Positions 1 to 11,523 of a DNA stretch of 64,000 nucleotides are shown here, one piece after another. The DNA is from Suillus spraguei (Eukaryota; Basidiomycota; Agaricomycetes; Boletales; Suillaceae), in assembly GCA_016800925.1 (NCBI GenBank), contig JABCPU010000127.1, forward strand, positions 104,543 to 168,542. Reading direction: 5' to 3'. The notes under the pieces are model-generated. The model made no database searches. It was given only the letters and a program-made list of their open reading frames with translations, and had not been told where the DNA came from. A program made the translations under genes and the position numbers. Positions within the stretch are counted from its first letter, which is position 1; every line of letters starts with the position of its first letter.

Positions 1-466
1 GATCGGGAGACAGGAGATGGGAGACACAAGATGGGAGATGGGACACTTGTGTGATTTTGTTGTGTGACAACTTAATACTGTTGCCCCCTATTAAAACTTG
101 ACACAAAAGATTTATTCAAGTTAATGGTTTGCAGTAAATAATAATAAAAAATCAAAATCAAATGCAATGACATGTGAGGATGAGATGGGCAATATAAACT
201 CACAAAGATGGTGATGTGGTACTTTTACTTCTGTCAAAATATTGGTCAAAGTTATAATTTATTTCAAAACCTATTATCATTATTGAAGATAATTATTAGG
301 ATGAAGCCAAGGCCAGGAAGGCAAAAAGAGTGCGAAGCACTCTTTTTGCCTTCCTGTGCCTTGGGCAAACAGAATTATTAGGATGAAGCCTTGGCCAGGG
401 AGCAAAAGGAGTGCGAAGCACTCCTTTTGCTTCCTGTGCCGAAGGCACAACGGGTGGTGGACTCGT
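1..466. repeat. Long direct repeat, copy A (window starts inside it)
   Basis: This segment recurs almost base for base at 2296-2814. Both copies run from a GATCGGGAGACAGGA motif through the sequence around CTTAATACTG to the end point ACTCGT. The offset is about 2350 bp, and copy B carries about 54 extra bases in its minisatellite-like head. The repeat ends at 466, where a different 210-bp tandem array begins. The window probably opens inside a larger tandem or satellite block. No coding function is seen; reading frames here are repeat artefacts. Confidence 0.9.
314..431. repeat. Two GC-capped hairpins following ATTATTAGGATGAAGCC
   Basis: Positions 314-333 and 337-356 form a perfect 20-bp stem around a 3-nt GAA loop. 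Positions 401-414 and 418-431 form a second 14-bp stem with the same GAA loop. Each is preceded by the motif AATTATTAGGATGAAGCC, and the motif recurs as a variant near 1124. Both hairpins are repeated at about 2662-2704 and 2749-2779. Their role is unknown; they could be termini or modules of a small non-autonomous element. Confidence 0.85.
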
Positions 467-1085
467 CTAAGAAGAAAGGGAGAACGGGTGGGAAAGTTCT
501 CGCTAGCTCGCGTGGCTTTCGCGTACGTCGCGTAGGGCCATGTGGTTTTCGCTAAAGGCCACGTTTTTTCGGTTAGCTCGCTTAATTTCTCGCGTGGTTT
601 TTTCGAGTGCCGACTGTTGTCCCATTGTGTGATTGCGTGATTGCGTGATTTTGTCACGTGACTGCGTAGCTGCCATCTAAGAAGAAAGGGAGAACGGGTG
701 GGAAAGTTCTCGCTAGCTCACGTGGCTTTCGCGTACGTCGCGTAGGGCCATGTGGTTTTCGCTAAAGGCCACGTTTTTTCGGTTAGCTCGCTTAATTTCT
801 CGCGTGGTTTTTTCGAGTGCCGACTGTTGTCCCATTGTGTGATTGCGTGATTGCGTGATTTTGTCACGTGACTGCGTAGCTGCCATCTATAAAGTAAGGG
901 GGGAAAGGTGGGAGAGTGCTCGCTAGCTCGCGTGGCTTTCGCTAAACGCCATGTTTTTTCGCTTAGCTCGGTTTGGAAATTTCTCGCGTGGTTTTTTTCA
1001 AGTGCCGACACAGTTGTCCCATTGTATGATTGTGTGATTGCGTGATGCGTGATTTGGTCACGTGTCATGTGACTGCGCAGCTGGT
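467..1085. repeat. 210-bp tandem repeat, three units
   Basis: Units begin at 467, 677 and 887. The first two are nearly identical over 210 bp, starting at CTAAGAAGAAAGGGAGAACG and ending in GTAGCTGCCAT. The third is shorter and diverged, with missing blocks. Each unit contains TTGTCACGTGACTGCG and runs of GATTGCGTGATT. The array starts exactly where the long direct repeat ends. Confidence 0.88.
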
Positions 1086-1559
1086 GGAATTTGCCATGGG
1101 TTGTCTGAAGCTGGGGTAAAACCAAATTATTAGGATGGAGCCAAAGGGAGTGTGAAGCCAAAAGTGAAGCTAAAAAGGAGTGCAAAGGAGTGCAAAGCAA
1201 AAAAGGAGGGCAAGCAAAAAATGAGTGCAATTGCAGAAGATGGCTAAACTCATCAGAGGCTGGAAGGAGTGGTGGCACCATCAAAAGGCATGGTCAAGTT
1301 GTCAGGAACAGGTTGATACCTATGACAAGCTGCTCCATCAGGCACCAATACCAGGTTGGAAGTTGCCAGCAGGCTGGAAGTGTCCTCTCCTACCCTCAGG
1401 AATTGATAGATTTCTCTTAGATTGATTATAATTTTGGCTATCAAGGAATCTAAACTTTGTCATTTGAAAAATCATTTTATTTGTTTCAAAAGCTGCTATG
1501 ATCATTAGGATGCAGAGATGGGGGGACAGAAGAGCATGGGGAGGAGAGAATGAAGGCAT

Positions 1560-2350
1560 GAGAGATGGGAGATGGGAGATGGGGGATATGCAGGAGACAG
1601 GAGACAGGAGATGAGGGAGATGGGGGAGATGGGGAGATGGGAGATGGGGGACAGGAGATGGGAGATGGGAGATGGGAGATGGGAGACGGGAGACGGGAGA
1701 CGGGAGATGAGAGATGGGAGATGGGAGATGGGAGATGGGAGATGGGAGATGGAGATGGGAGATGGGAGACGGGAGACGGGAGACGGGAGATGAGAGATGG
1801 GAGATGGGAGATGGGAGATGGGAGATGGGAGATGGGAGATGGGAGATGGGAGATGGGAGATGGGAGATGGGAGATGGGAGATGGGAGATGGGAGATGGGA
1901 GATGGGAGATGGGAGATGGGAGATGGGAGATGGGAGATGGGAGATGGGAGATGGGAGATGGGAGATGGGAGATGGGAGATGGGAGATGGGAGATGGGAGA
2001 TGGGAGATGGGAGATGGGAGATGGGAGATGGGAGATGGGAGATGGGAGATGGGAGATGGGAGATGGGAGATGGGAGATGGGAGATGGGAGATGGGAGATG
2101 GGAGATGGGAGATGGGAGATGGGAGATGGGAGATGGGAGATGGGAGATGGGAGATGGGAGATGGGAGATGGGAGATGGGAGATGGGAGATGGGAGACACA
2201 AGATGGGGGACACAAGATGGGAGACACAAGATAGGAGATGGGAGACAGGAGATCGGGAGACAGGAGATCGGGAGACAGGAGATCGGGAGACAGGAGATCG
2301 GGAGACAGGAGATGGTAGACACAAGATGGGAGACAGCAGACTGGTAAGAG
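1560..2350. repeat. 7-bp G-rich minisatellite (ATGGGAG)n with variant edges
   Basis: Positions 1797-2195 are 57 uninterrupted copies of ATGGGAG. On both sides lie degenerate units (ACGGGAG, ATGAGAG). From 2251 there are four copies of the 15-mer GATCGGGAGACAGGA. Because 7 is not a multiple of 3, every frame reads as a 7-residue peptide repeat, so the long apparent ORFs on both strands are artefacts. GGG tracts every 7 nt on one strand fit G-quadruplex formation. Confidence 0.97.
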
Positions 2351-2814
2351 GAAATGAGAGACAGGAGACCAGTAACAGGAGATGGGAGATGGGACACTTG
2401 CATGATTTTGTCATGTGACAACTTAATACTGTTGCCCCCTATTAAAACTTGACACAAAAGATTTATTCAAGTTAATAGTTTGCAGTAAATAATAATAAAA
2501 AAATCAAAATCAAATGCAATGACATGAGGATGAGATGGGCAATAAACTCACAAAGATGGTGATGTGGTACTTTTACTTCTCTCAAAATATTGGTTAAAGT
2601 TATAATTTATTTCAAGACCAATTATCATTATTAAAGATAATTATTAGGATGAAGCCAAGGCCAGGAAGGCAAAAAGAGTGCGAAGCACTCTTTTTGCCTT
2701 CCTGTGCCTTGGGCAAACAGAATTATTAGGATGAAGCCTTGGCCAGGGAGCAAAAGGAGTGCGAAGCACTCCTTTTGCTTCCTGTGCCGAAGGCACAACG
2801 GGTGGTGGACTCGT
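2296..2814. repeat. Long direct repeat, copy B
   Basis: This is the second copy of 1-466, including both hairpins. It stops at the same base pattern (ACTCGT), and the next base, 2815, already belongs to a truncated aspartic protease gene. The 210-bp array that follows copy A is absent here. The junction therefore marks where repeat DNA replaced the 3' half of that gene. Confidence 0.9.
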
Positions 2815-3597
<783 letters not shown>

Positions 3598-3849
3598 TGT
3601 GTAAATAGAGAGAGGGAGACACGGGCAAGTTTAAAGCAGTTAACGGTCTTAAATGGGGGTGCTGCTCATGATGCATCGACTTTTGGTGGGTCCCATTGTG
3701 GCGCAATGCATAACGCATAAGCCTTTGAACTACTAGTACTTTATGGCGCTAGTTCATTTCGTTAGTACTTGCTTCAATTTAGTAAAAGCGAATATGTACA
3801 GGTTGTCAAAATTTTGTCTTCTTTTACCTCAAAAGTCCCGTAACCGCAC

Positions 3850-4089
3850 ATGCCACCCACAATCGAAGACCTTCCGGATCCTGTTGAGGAGAGGGAATTT
3901 GATGATTCGGAGTTTCTGGGTGGAGACAAAGAGATTGCAGAAGAAGCCCGAAGGCAGATGCGGCCATTGAGAGCAGAGATATCGTGGAAGAACTACAAAC
4001 GTCCGCACCCTAGTGATAAATTGGCTGAACCAGAGAAAAAAAAAGCACATCACGAAGGAGTAGGGAGCTCCCATCATTCTCAAGTATAA
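3850..4089 (+). CDS. Small hypothetical ORF, doubtful
   Basis: A 79-codon frame opens with MPPTIEDLPDPVEERE and is very acidic at its start and basic toward its end (KPAEPEKKK-like tail). No family is recognised. Its charge pattern looks more like a real protein than most short frames here, and it sits between a pseudogene and a minus-strand gene with space for a promoter. It could equally be a fragment of a longer gene. Nothing else supports it. Confidence 0.25.
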   Translation: MPPTIEDLPDPVEEREFDDSEFLGGDKEIAEEARRQMRPLRAEISWKNYKRPHPSDKLAEPEKKKAHHEGVGSSHHSQV

Positions 4090-4403
4090 AAGTGTGGTTT
4101 TGTGCTGTCTCTTGTGTATTTGCATTCACTCCATCTAGTTCCTGTATCGCATATGGCTCGTTCGTGTTGTATTTGTCTGTTTTACCTTGCCGAGGGTAGA
4201 TAATCTGTCAGTCACCTGATGTGAACATCATGCTGTGCATGAGAAAATTGACGCTTATATAATGATACATGATTACGCAGACCGCTTCAATGATACAAAT
4301 ACACAGATACCCACTTCAAACATAGGATACAAATACACAGATTTCAACGAAGTCGCAAAAAAAAACAAATGACTGCAAACTCACTAATCCTTGGAACTGC
4401 TCG

Positions 4404-4987
4404 CTACTTGGGCAACTTCTTGTTATTTTCGGCCTCGTTGAGGTAATGCTTTGATGGAATCAAGGCACTATCCCTCAAGATATCAATTCTTTCCGCTTTC
4501 GCTTGAAAGCTGTCATATCCTGAGACATGCCAATGATGAACCTCGAAATGGACTTCAACTAAAGCTCCACCCAACGTTCGATTGATATCCAGGGGACTGA
4601 TAGGAATTCCGTCTCGAAAAACAGGGAGAGGCAAAGCACGATGAGTGTACTTGATACCATCAAAATCGTCTTCGAGTTCTGTTGGAATAGGCCAGTTCTC
4701 TGTAATATCATCCATCAAGGGAGCATTTGGAAGTCGCTGACTATGAGGTGAATTAGGAATGCGAATGTTCTATGGTTAATGTTAGCAGAGATCGTTATAA
4801 GTTTTGCTTTACTTGCCTCTGGTTCAAAGACGTTAGTCACGATGCGAAGCATTTCTCCAGTTATATCTCGGATGATCATATTTCCATGATCACCTGATTT
4901 GCCAGCTACATCTTGCATTGCAGTTGTCAAAACAACAATCTCAACATGGCAGTAGACTTGACAGTAGTATCGAGACAGATTTAACAT
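4404..4987 (-). CDS. Hypothetical protein, two exons with a GC-AG intron
   Basis: I do not recognise this family. Exon 1 (4987-4817) encodes a sequence ending IVTNVFEPE. Exon 2 (4769-4404) continues NIRIPNSPHS and ends NNKKLPK. Joining them needs a 47-bp intron with donor GCAAGT and acceptor ATAG, containing a CTAAC branch-like site. GT donors nearby give early stops. The product is 178 residues, with a hydrophobic N-terminal third (HVEIVVLTTAMQ) and a polar C-terminal part rich in His, Asp and Pro. An in-frame stop lies just upstream of the ATG at 4987, unless another exon splices in there. It resembles the uncharacterised small proteins common in mushroom genomes. Confidence 0.6.
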
Positions 4988-5522
4988 GGTCCCGCTCTAT
5001 GAGGCGCGTAATCTCTAGTCAAAATAGTTCGAACTGAACGTGCTGCATTAATAAGATTTAATATTTTACTTAGCACGAGAATTTCGAGCTACGTATTTCT
5101 TTATGGACGATGATTTGGTAAACGATGTAGTGACTGAAGAAGTGTAAGGACGATGAAGTACGAATATAATTGATAGCATTCACTCATGCAAAATGAATGA
5201 TATGAATTAGAACGGAGCAAGGTCATAAGTTCGCACAGCGAACCCCTAGTGTATCACTTTCTCTCTGGTGTACCGTCAGGACTCAGGACTAATTAATGAC
5301 TCACGCAGTCTTCGCACCTTGCCAGAAGAAGCTGATAGTGGTATCATAACCGTTCGTGCCTAATTTCCGCCGCCTAGTCTATTAGTAGTCTAGCACAAAC
5401 TTTGATTGGAATGGAAGAGTAAACCGATCTCGCGTCCGAGAGAGCCCTCTTGTTTGGCAAGTATAATATGGCCTTTCTCCTAGTCCTATCTTGCAAACTT
5501 ACTCAGCTCTGCTCTTCTGACC
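4988..5522. other. Intergenic, divergent promoter region
   Basis: No coding feature is seen. This stretch separates a minus-strand gene from a plus-strand gene, so it probably holds both promoters. The last roughly 80 bp, including CCTAGTCCTA and CTCAGCTCTGCTCTTCTGACC, are closely repeated upstream of the paralogue at 7207. The duplication of that gene therefore included its promoter. Confidence 0.6.
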
Positions 5523-6140
5523 ATGTCAAGTTGTACTTTCCCGGATTCAGGAAACTATATGATTGAGAATGCCGACTCCAAGGGGACATTTTTCACAGTG
5601 GAAAACGGGAGTGTCTGTCTCAAATCGAAAGACCCCAAAAGCGTGCAAGTCGTGCGTCAGGCTCTTGGTTTCCTGCGCTACTGCAGCTGCTCACAGCTGT
5701 ATAGTGGAAGCTCACAATCGACAACAGTTGGGTGAAATTCCAGGGCGTACCGCCCGATGGAAAGGAAGGAAAAGTTATTGATGTCAACACGGGGGTATGT
5801 TTGTTGTATTTTGTTTGATGTACGAGAATCCTCCTGACTCATCCAGGCGTCTACACTGGTTTACGGTGGTGGCATATTGGAGGACTTTCGGCTGGAGAAC
5901 GCCTCCAACGGTACCTTTCGGTACGTGCTTCTGACAACTGGTGTAGGTTCAGCGTTGAGTGCTACCTCCAGGGTGACGTTTCTGTACTATGAACTAGGCA
6001 TGTACTGGAAAATTAATGGGAACTCAGTAGGTCTTGATATTAACCAGTCTGCGCTGCCGCTTACAAGACGTGTACAGGTCGCGTTCACCAGCAACCAGAC
6101 TTATGCAGCGAACTGGAAGTTGACGAAGTGTTCGAAATGA
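5523..6140 (+). CDS. Small paralogue-family protein (170 aa), possibly beta-trefoil
   Basis: Three exons (5523-5651, 5705-5794, 5847-6140) with 53- and 52-bp introns give a 170-residue protein with no signal peptide. Both introns are supported by the paralogue at 7207, where they fall at the same places. The sequence has spaced strand-like blocks (GNYMIENADSKGTFFTVENG, WKLTIDNSWVKFQG, ANWKLTKCSK). A repeated aromatic/Gly pattern with a closing W-K-L-T recalls beta-trefoil proteins such as fungal ricin-B-like lectins or mycocypins. That resemblance is inference only. No catalytic motif is seen. A tandem copy follows downstream, and a C-terminal fragment lies at 23344. Confidence 0.75.
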
Positions 6141-7206
6141 TGCACTGAAGAATGACATTCCGATTTTGGCGATAAATTGTGTCTATACGACGTGTAGCAT
6201 ACATCTTGACTGAATATAACAGGTATGCAAATTGCCAATGGACCGAGATACTTCTGGAGGGACGAGGGGTCTTTGTCGCCATAAGTATTTTGTTCCGTTA
6301 GATTGTGGTCACGAATTATAATACATAGCTAATGCTTCTAAAGTGCATTCAACTCCACGCAGAGCGAGACGTGACGGTGAACAATTCCATGTTACCGAAA
6401 CTTTAGTAGTGAGTTCAATTTCTGCTTCATTAATATTATTGATTCATTCTGTGATGCAGAGTAGACGTTCTCTGGTTAGTACTATGATCTCTCGTTGCTG
6501 TCGGTCGCACTCTACAAACCCGCTCTCTCTCGGCAGATAGAGTCTGGGGAGTGTTTTCAAATGAGTAATTATAAGGTACGTGATATGATCCTGTAAAAGA
6601 TAAATAATTCGACTTGTTCCTTTGAACGTTGACGTGTCGACAAGCCACAAGCTTCAGATCCTTCAGATTAGCTTCGTAGTATGTGGACCCGCACTGTGCC
6701 ATGGTGTTGGGGACAGGGTTTTTGCCTGAAAATGACAAGTCAAGTACTCCGATGGTTTTCAATGTCTGACTATGAATATCCTCACCTTTTCACTTCTCAC
6801 TAACCCTTCTTGTACCTCTGTCAACGTGCTCTCTCATCGTTTTTGAATGGGTCGTCGTCAATCTGCAAATTGCACGTGCGCCAAATCTGGACTGCCATAC
6901 TCCACAATGCTCTTCAACTTCTGACAATGCCATCCCTTCATATTTCGCCACCGAGAGAGCGTTTGGCAAGTTGAGTCAAGACTAAGTACTATTGACTCAC
7001 GGTTCGCTATTCCTTGCATCCGCACTATCATAACCATTCATTTAGAACTAATCTAGTAATAGCCTAGCAAGATTGGAATGGAAGACTCAAGAGTAAACCG
7101 AACTCGCGTCCCAGAGCCCCAGTATAATAGACGATTGATAAGCCCAGTCTGGCCTTTTTCCTAGTCCTAGTATCTCACACACATACTCAACTCTGCTCTT
7201 TTGACC
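6141..7206. other. Spacer between tandem paralogues
   Basis: No gene is recognised. The first about 160 bp (3' flank of the first copy) match the 3' flank of the second copy after 7828. The last about 200 bp (promoter side) match the promoter side of the first copy. A 108-codon minus-strand frame at 6436-6762 has no recognisable features and is not annotated. Confidence 0.6.
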
Positions 7207-7828
7207 ATGTCGAGTTGTACTCTCCCGGATTCAGGAAACTATATGATTGAGAACACCGACTCCAGGGGGAATTTTTTGACTGTTGAAAACGGGAAAATCT
7301 GTCTCAAATCGAAAGACTCTAAAAGCGCGCAAGTCGTGCGTCAGGCTCCCTGTTTCCTGTGTCAACACAGCTAATCACAGACACGTAGTGGAAAATCACG
7401 GCCATTGAGGAGAATTGGGTGAATTTCCAAGGCGTACCCCCGATGGAACGGAAGGAAAACCTATTGCTGCTGATATGGGGGTAAGTTTGCTGAATTTTGT
7501 TTGATGTACAAAACTCCTCCTGACTTATATCCAGAACTACATACTGTTCTACGGTGATGGCGCAATGGAGGACTTTCGGCTGGAGAACGCCACTGATGAT
7601 ACTTTTCGGTACGTGCTTCTAGCAGCTGGTGTTGGTTCAGCATTGAGTGCTGCCTTCAGGGTGGCGTTTAAGCACTGTGGGATGGGCATGTACTGGCAGA
7701 TCATCACTGGGAGATTGGTAAGTCTTGACGTTAATCAGTTTGTGCCGCTGCTTACAAGATGTGTACAGGTGATCACCAACATCCTGACTTATGCAGCGAA
7801 ATGGAAGTTGACGAAATGTTCCCAATAG
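7207..7828 (+). pseudogene. Second copy of the small paralogue family, frameshifted
   Basis: Exon structure matches the copy at 5523: exon 1 7207-7335, intron 7336-7388, exon 2 7389-7480, intron 7481-7534, exon 3 7535-7828. Exon 2 has one extra codon and lacks one base in the run after GGCGTACC (near 7437). This shifts the frame before the second splice site, so exon 3 cannot be read in its normal frame. Exon 3 itself is open and ends in the same place as its sister, which suggests a recent loss or a sequencing error. Splice sites are intact. Confidence 0.72.
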
Positions 7829-8112
7829 TGCACTGAACAACGAGATATCCCAATTTTGGCAATATATTTGTATCCACATCTTTCCGAATATAACAGGACC
7901 GAAATACTTCTGGAGGGATGATGGGTCTTTGTCGTCGTATTTTGCTCGGCTGTAATGTGGTCACGAATTGTAATATACGGTTAGTGCTTCTATGGTGTAT
8001 TTAACTCCACTCACCAGAAAGACCGATTTGATATTGGTCGAGACTTGTGCGGTGAGTCCACAGGCACTCTATCCCCGCCTTATTCTAGCGCAAAATTGAC
8101 GTTCTCTGATTA

Positions 8113-8314
8113 CAGTGTGTTGCAGTACGACTTTTTCAAAAATTTGGCCTCGCTACCTTTCCGGCACTTTTAGATCCTAATTAAGTCAACTTGACCGAGG
8201 TTTTAAGCCATAATTGGTGTGAATATGAGCAAATCAGGATGTAAAAGTGCCGGTAAAGGTAGTGAGGCCAAATTTTTGAAAAAGTCGTGCTGCAATCTCA
8301 TATGCAACACACTG
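8113..8314. mobile_element. MITE with long TIRs and TA target duplication (Tc1/mariner-like)
   Basis: A 202-bp element has outer ends CAGTGTGTTGCA and TGCAACACACTG, flanked on both sides by TA (8111-8112 and 8315-8316). The inverted repeats extend about 65 bp inward, through CGACTTTTTCAAAAATTTGG on the left arm and its complement on the right, with an 11-nt insertion in the right arm. A CAGT-type terminus with a TA duplication is typical of the Tc1/mariner superfamily. It has no coding capacity and would depend on a transposase from elsewhere. Confidence 0.85.
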
Positions 8315-8537
8315 TAATATCATGATGTGGCATTGCCATCGGTCGCAATTGAACGTCCAGTTGTTGTCAACTTGAGTTTCTCGATCAACCTCACCCCGGC
8401 GTTTAGCGTAGTGGCTTCACTCAAGTGACACTGAGCCGTTATGGAAGATCACCCTATTTGCAATGATGTCGAGTACATTGTTCCACATATATTGATTATA
8501 ATACATTGTTTCCTTTCAGATAAACGAAATAAATCTG

Positions 8538-10602
8538 TCAATTATGCTCCATGGTTGAGAAACCAATATCCACGCTCGCCCTCATGCGATCGCCGTAACG
8601 AATCGTCAAGAAAATAATCCTACGAAAGAAAATTCGAAGCGGTGCTATGTCAGTATCACCAGTCTTGTCGTTGAAAAAACCCTCACCCTTGTCCAATGAC
8701 CGCAAGGACAGCCGCGAGGATGTCCGTCCATGCAACACCTATGCGCTCGATCGATGGAATGATAAGAGCAGACGCAATAGATAAAATGAGCGACTTGCTC
8801 GCCCTGACAGGAACATGAACGAGTTCAAGTTTGATAGTCACTTAATATCATGGAGACTGACTTGTAAGCAGCTGTGGCCTCTGCGCTTCGAGAATGCACC
8901 ATGTCCGCAATATAAAAATTGATAGGACTCAACACTAAGTCGGTCTATAAAAATCAGTGAGTTCCTTGATGCATGTGAGAAGATCTAGCCGGAAGGACTT
9001 ACACCCACTCCATTCGCATAAATGCATAATATATGCAGCGCAAGGCCGATCGGGCCCCCGATATACGTCGTGATTAGTCCGGACGCCCAAATGGACAACG
9101 GGACCATGAACAGCCCTCCGATCCAAGTAGCTCTCAAACGGTCTTCGGGGCACCACATTCCTCTGCGCTTCTCCTGCCATCTTCTGACTACAATGTCCGA
9201 TAGGCGGCCAGCAACCAGAGCTCCGGCTGTTAAAAATTGTATTAGTGGATGAGTACTATGCTCTGCACCTACTGAAACTTCCCAGTCCACTTGGGAAGAA
9301 ACACGCCCCGATGATAGTCTCGTCCTTGATCCCATACTGGATGCCCTATGCCACAATCAGGATGCGGGATGGAAGACGATTGTCAACTTACAATAGTATA
9401 TGCCATCGGTACGAGGAGAACTACATTGTTTTATATGAGAATGCACTGCACAATCAGTAATAAATATCAACACACCATAGTTACTGATGAACACTAGAGC
9501 CGCCGCAAACATCTACACCTCAGACATTAAGAGTTTGTGCTGACGCAAGGCAAATGCACTCACAACCGCGCACAAGTTCGGACTCAGAAGCAACCAGAGA
9601 CTGCTCAAAGGATTCACCCATGTAATATGGATCCATCTCCTGCGTGTCAGTTTATCAATGCCCAGAATGCCGGGATGACTCGTCTCAGGCAACAAAAGGT
9701 ATACGATAAGCATCTCGAGCAAGCCCCATGTACCGATACAGTAGTGAAAATTACGCCAGGACCAAAACTGTGTTGCTGCACCTGTCCGAACGTATTTCTA
9801 GTGTCGGTGGTCATAAATATTCAGAATATATTTACCTCCAAGAAATGGGGCAATAGCGTTCCCGAGAAGTGTGACCTGAGATAGCCATGTCAGTACAAAA
9901 AAGTCATTCAAAATCATGATGATCCCTCACAGCGATGAATATCCCAGTAGCAGTCCCCCTCTCCTCCAATTTATAAATGTCACCAATCACACCAATCCCC
10001 AACGAGAACGCCCCAGCGCATCCAAAAGTCTGCATGAATCGCCAGAATAACAAACCCTGCAACGAAGTGGACAATGCTACACCACAGCTCCCAATGCATA
10101 GAAACGGTATTCCCCAAAGATATATTGATCGGCGTCCGTCTGTACTAGGGTTAGAACTCAAAACTACCACAAGTCCAAGACACGTTGCGGATGCACGCAC
10201 AGAAAGATGCATAAGCAGTCCAAACCAACCCTCCTATGGCATTAGCAAAGATTGTTAGGCTGAAGGCCAAGCTAGGAAATCGGTCGATCACTAAATATTA
10301 GTATATCAGACCTGAGCACACAACACGCACCTGACGACAGCATGCGTTAAGTTGAGATCTTTAGCTATTTGAGGGATGGAAGGCACGAAACTCGCTTCGA
10401 CGAACGCTGATCAATGACCAAGCCAGTATGGCGCCTCTGCGTTAGTCACTTTATTTATGATAACTTCCAGTAGGTACTCACTAGACAACAATCCCATCAA
10501 AGACACGTGAAACAAAATCAACCTCTTTTGACCTGGCACAAATCTGTTATAAATAGCTTCATGCGCGGTAGCCACGAGTAGCTGGCTTTCTTCTGAAACC
10601 AT
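8538..10602 (-). CDS. MFS transporter, DHA1 drug:H+ antiporter type (QDR-like)
   Basis: About 13 short exons can be joined in frame from ATG at 10602 (MVSEES) to TGA at 8538. Landmarks in order are GLLSS then FVEASFVPSIPQIAKDLN (first helix and loop), SLTIFANAIGGLVWTAYASF, YGRRSIYLWGIPFLCIGSCG, and RFMQTFGCAGAFSLGIGVIGD. GDIYKLEERGTATGIF follows (the family loop after helix 4), then LLPETSHPGILGIDKL, IQYGIKDETIIGACFFPSGLG, AGRLSDIVVRRW, MWCPEDRLRAT, and a C-terminus of TIRYGDRMRAS. These are signatures of fungal 12-helix DHA1 exporters. It should act in the plasma membrane, exporting small molecules by proton antiport; the substrate is unknown. No in-frame stop is forced if the longer splice choices are taken (for example acceptors TTTCCTAG and CGGACAG). 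Exact splice sites near 9000 are less certain. Confidence 0.85.
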
Positions 10603-11523
10603 CGTGAATCGTGAACTGAGCTGATAACGCGGAACATGTTTATATCAAGAGCCTTGCTCGCTTCCTGCATGAGGTAAGATTCAAATCCACCATCCAGCCG
10701 GTCAAATAACGCAAAGGACCGCTCGGCAGTTCTGTGTGACTGTAATCTCCATCGCATTCGATTCTGCGGTACAAATACATGAGCTAAAGTACGACCTCCT
10801 CATCATCACAAGACAAGTTGAGCCTTTGACTCGAATGCCCGCAATAAGCCAGGCTGAAAATTCCAACCATGACCACCCAATGTTTACACCATGTTTAGGG
10901 CCGGAATGGAAGTGAAAAACTACAAGGATATTATATAAACTATACCATGAGGTCTGGCTGTGCTCTATGGAGATTAAAGTTCATCAGGCTGGCAATGAAA
11001 AGACAGAGGGATGCTGTCACTGCCGGTCAGGACTGCGGCAAACCCAAGGCCAAACCTCTCTATAGCGGGAGGTGGCGGCTCTATCTGAAGGACTGATTAC
11101 GACAACCCAGCCGAGGACTAGTACCACTACGAGCCAGGACTCCTGCCAGTGCTAGACACCTGGCCCTTTCTAGGACCTGCGGCAGACCACCCTGCTGCAC
11201 CTGCCCCCTCTCCAAATGCAACCGCCCCCGTTGCACCATGAAAAACGAATGCGTGGGAGTGCGAGGACCTGCCTTGGTGCAGTGGACTCATCAACAACCA
11301 TACAACATAGCAAGGAAATTTCAAAAGCGTGTTACATCAAACTCGCCGGATTCGGACTGGTGCAGTGTAGTTCGCTTGAGCTCAGTGAGTCACCCGTTTG
11401 TCATGATCCATGCTGTTGCAATCAGGTGAGTGCTCCCTGCAAGGCCTCATTGTACATCGCGCCTCCTAGTAAAACATAAATAGTGGACATGATGTATACG
11501 AGAGGCCAAACTGACATCCAATA
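10603..11523. other. Intergenic between divergent genes
   Basis: No gene is recognised. Short frames on both strands lack codon or motif support. The segment lies between the start of the minus-strand transporter and the plus-strand membrane protein and should contain both promoters. Confidence 0.5.

Noticed and set aside
1797..2195. Short regular repeats that might suggest a CRISPR array
   Set aside because: There are no spacers, the unit is 7 bp, and the genome is eukaryotic.
1338..2457. Long ORFs of 145-358 codons on both strands encoding 7-residue repeats
   Set aside because: They are frames through a 7-bp minisatellite; all frames stay open because the unit lacks stops. Not genes.
6436..6762. 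108-codon minus-strand ORF between the tandem paralogues
   Set aside because: No motif, no recognised relative, and no matching frame in a duplicated flank; likely chance.
10260..10330. Frameshift in the MFS gene after NLTHAVV
   Set aside because: Using the acceptor TTTCCTAG instead of ATATTTAG joins the exons in frame, so no lesion is needed.
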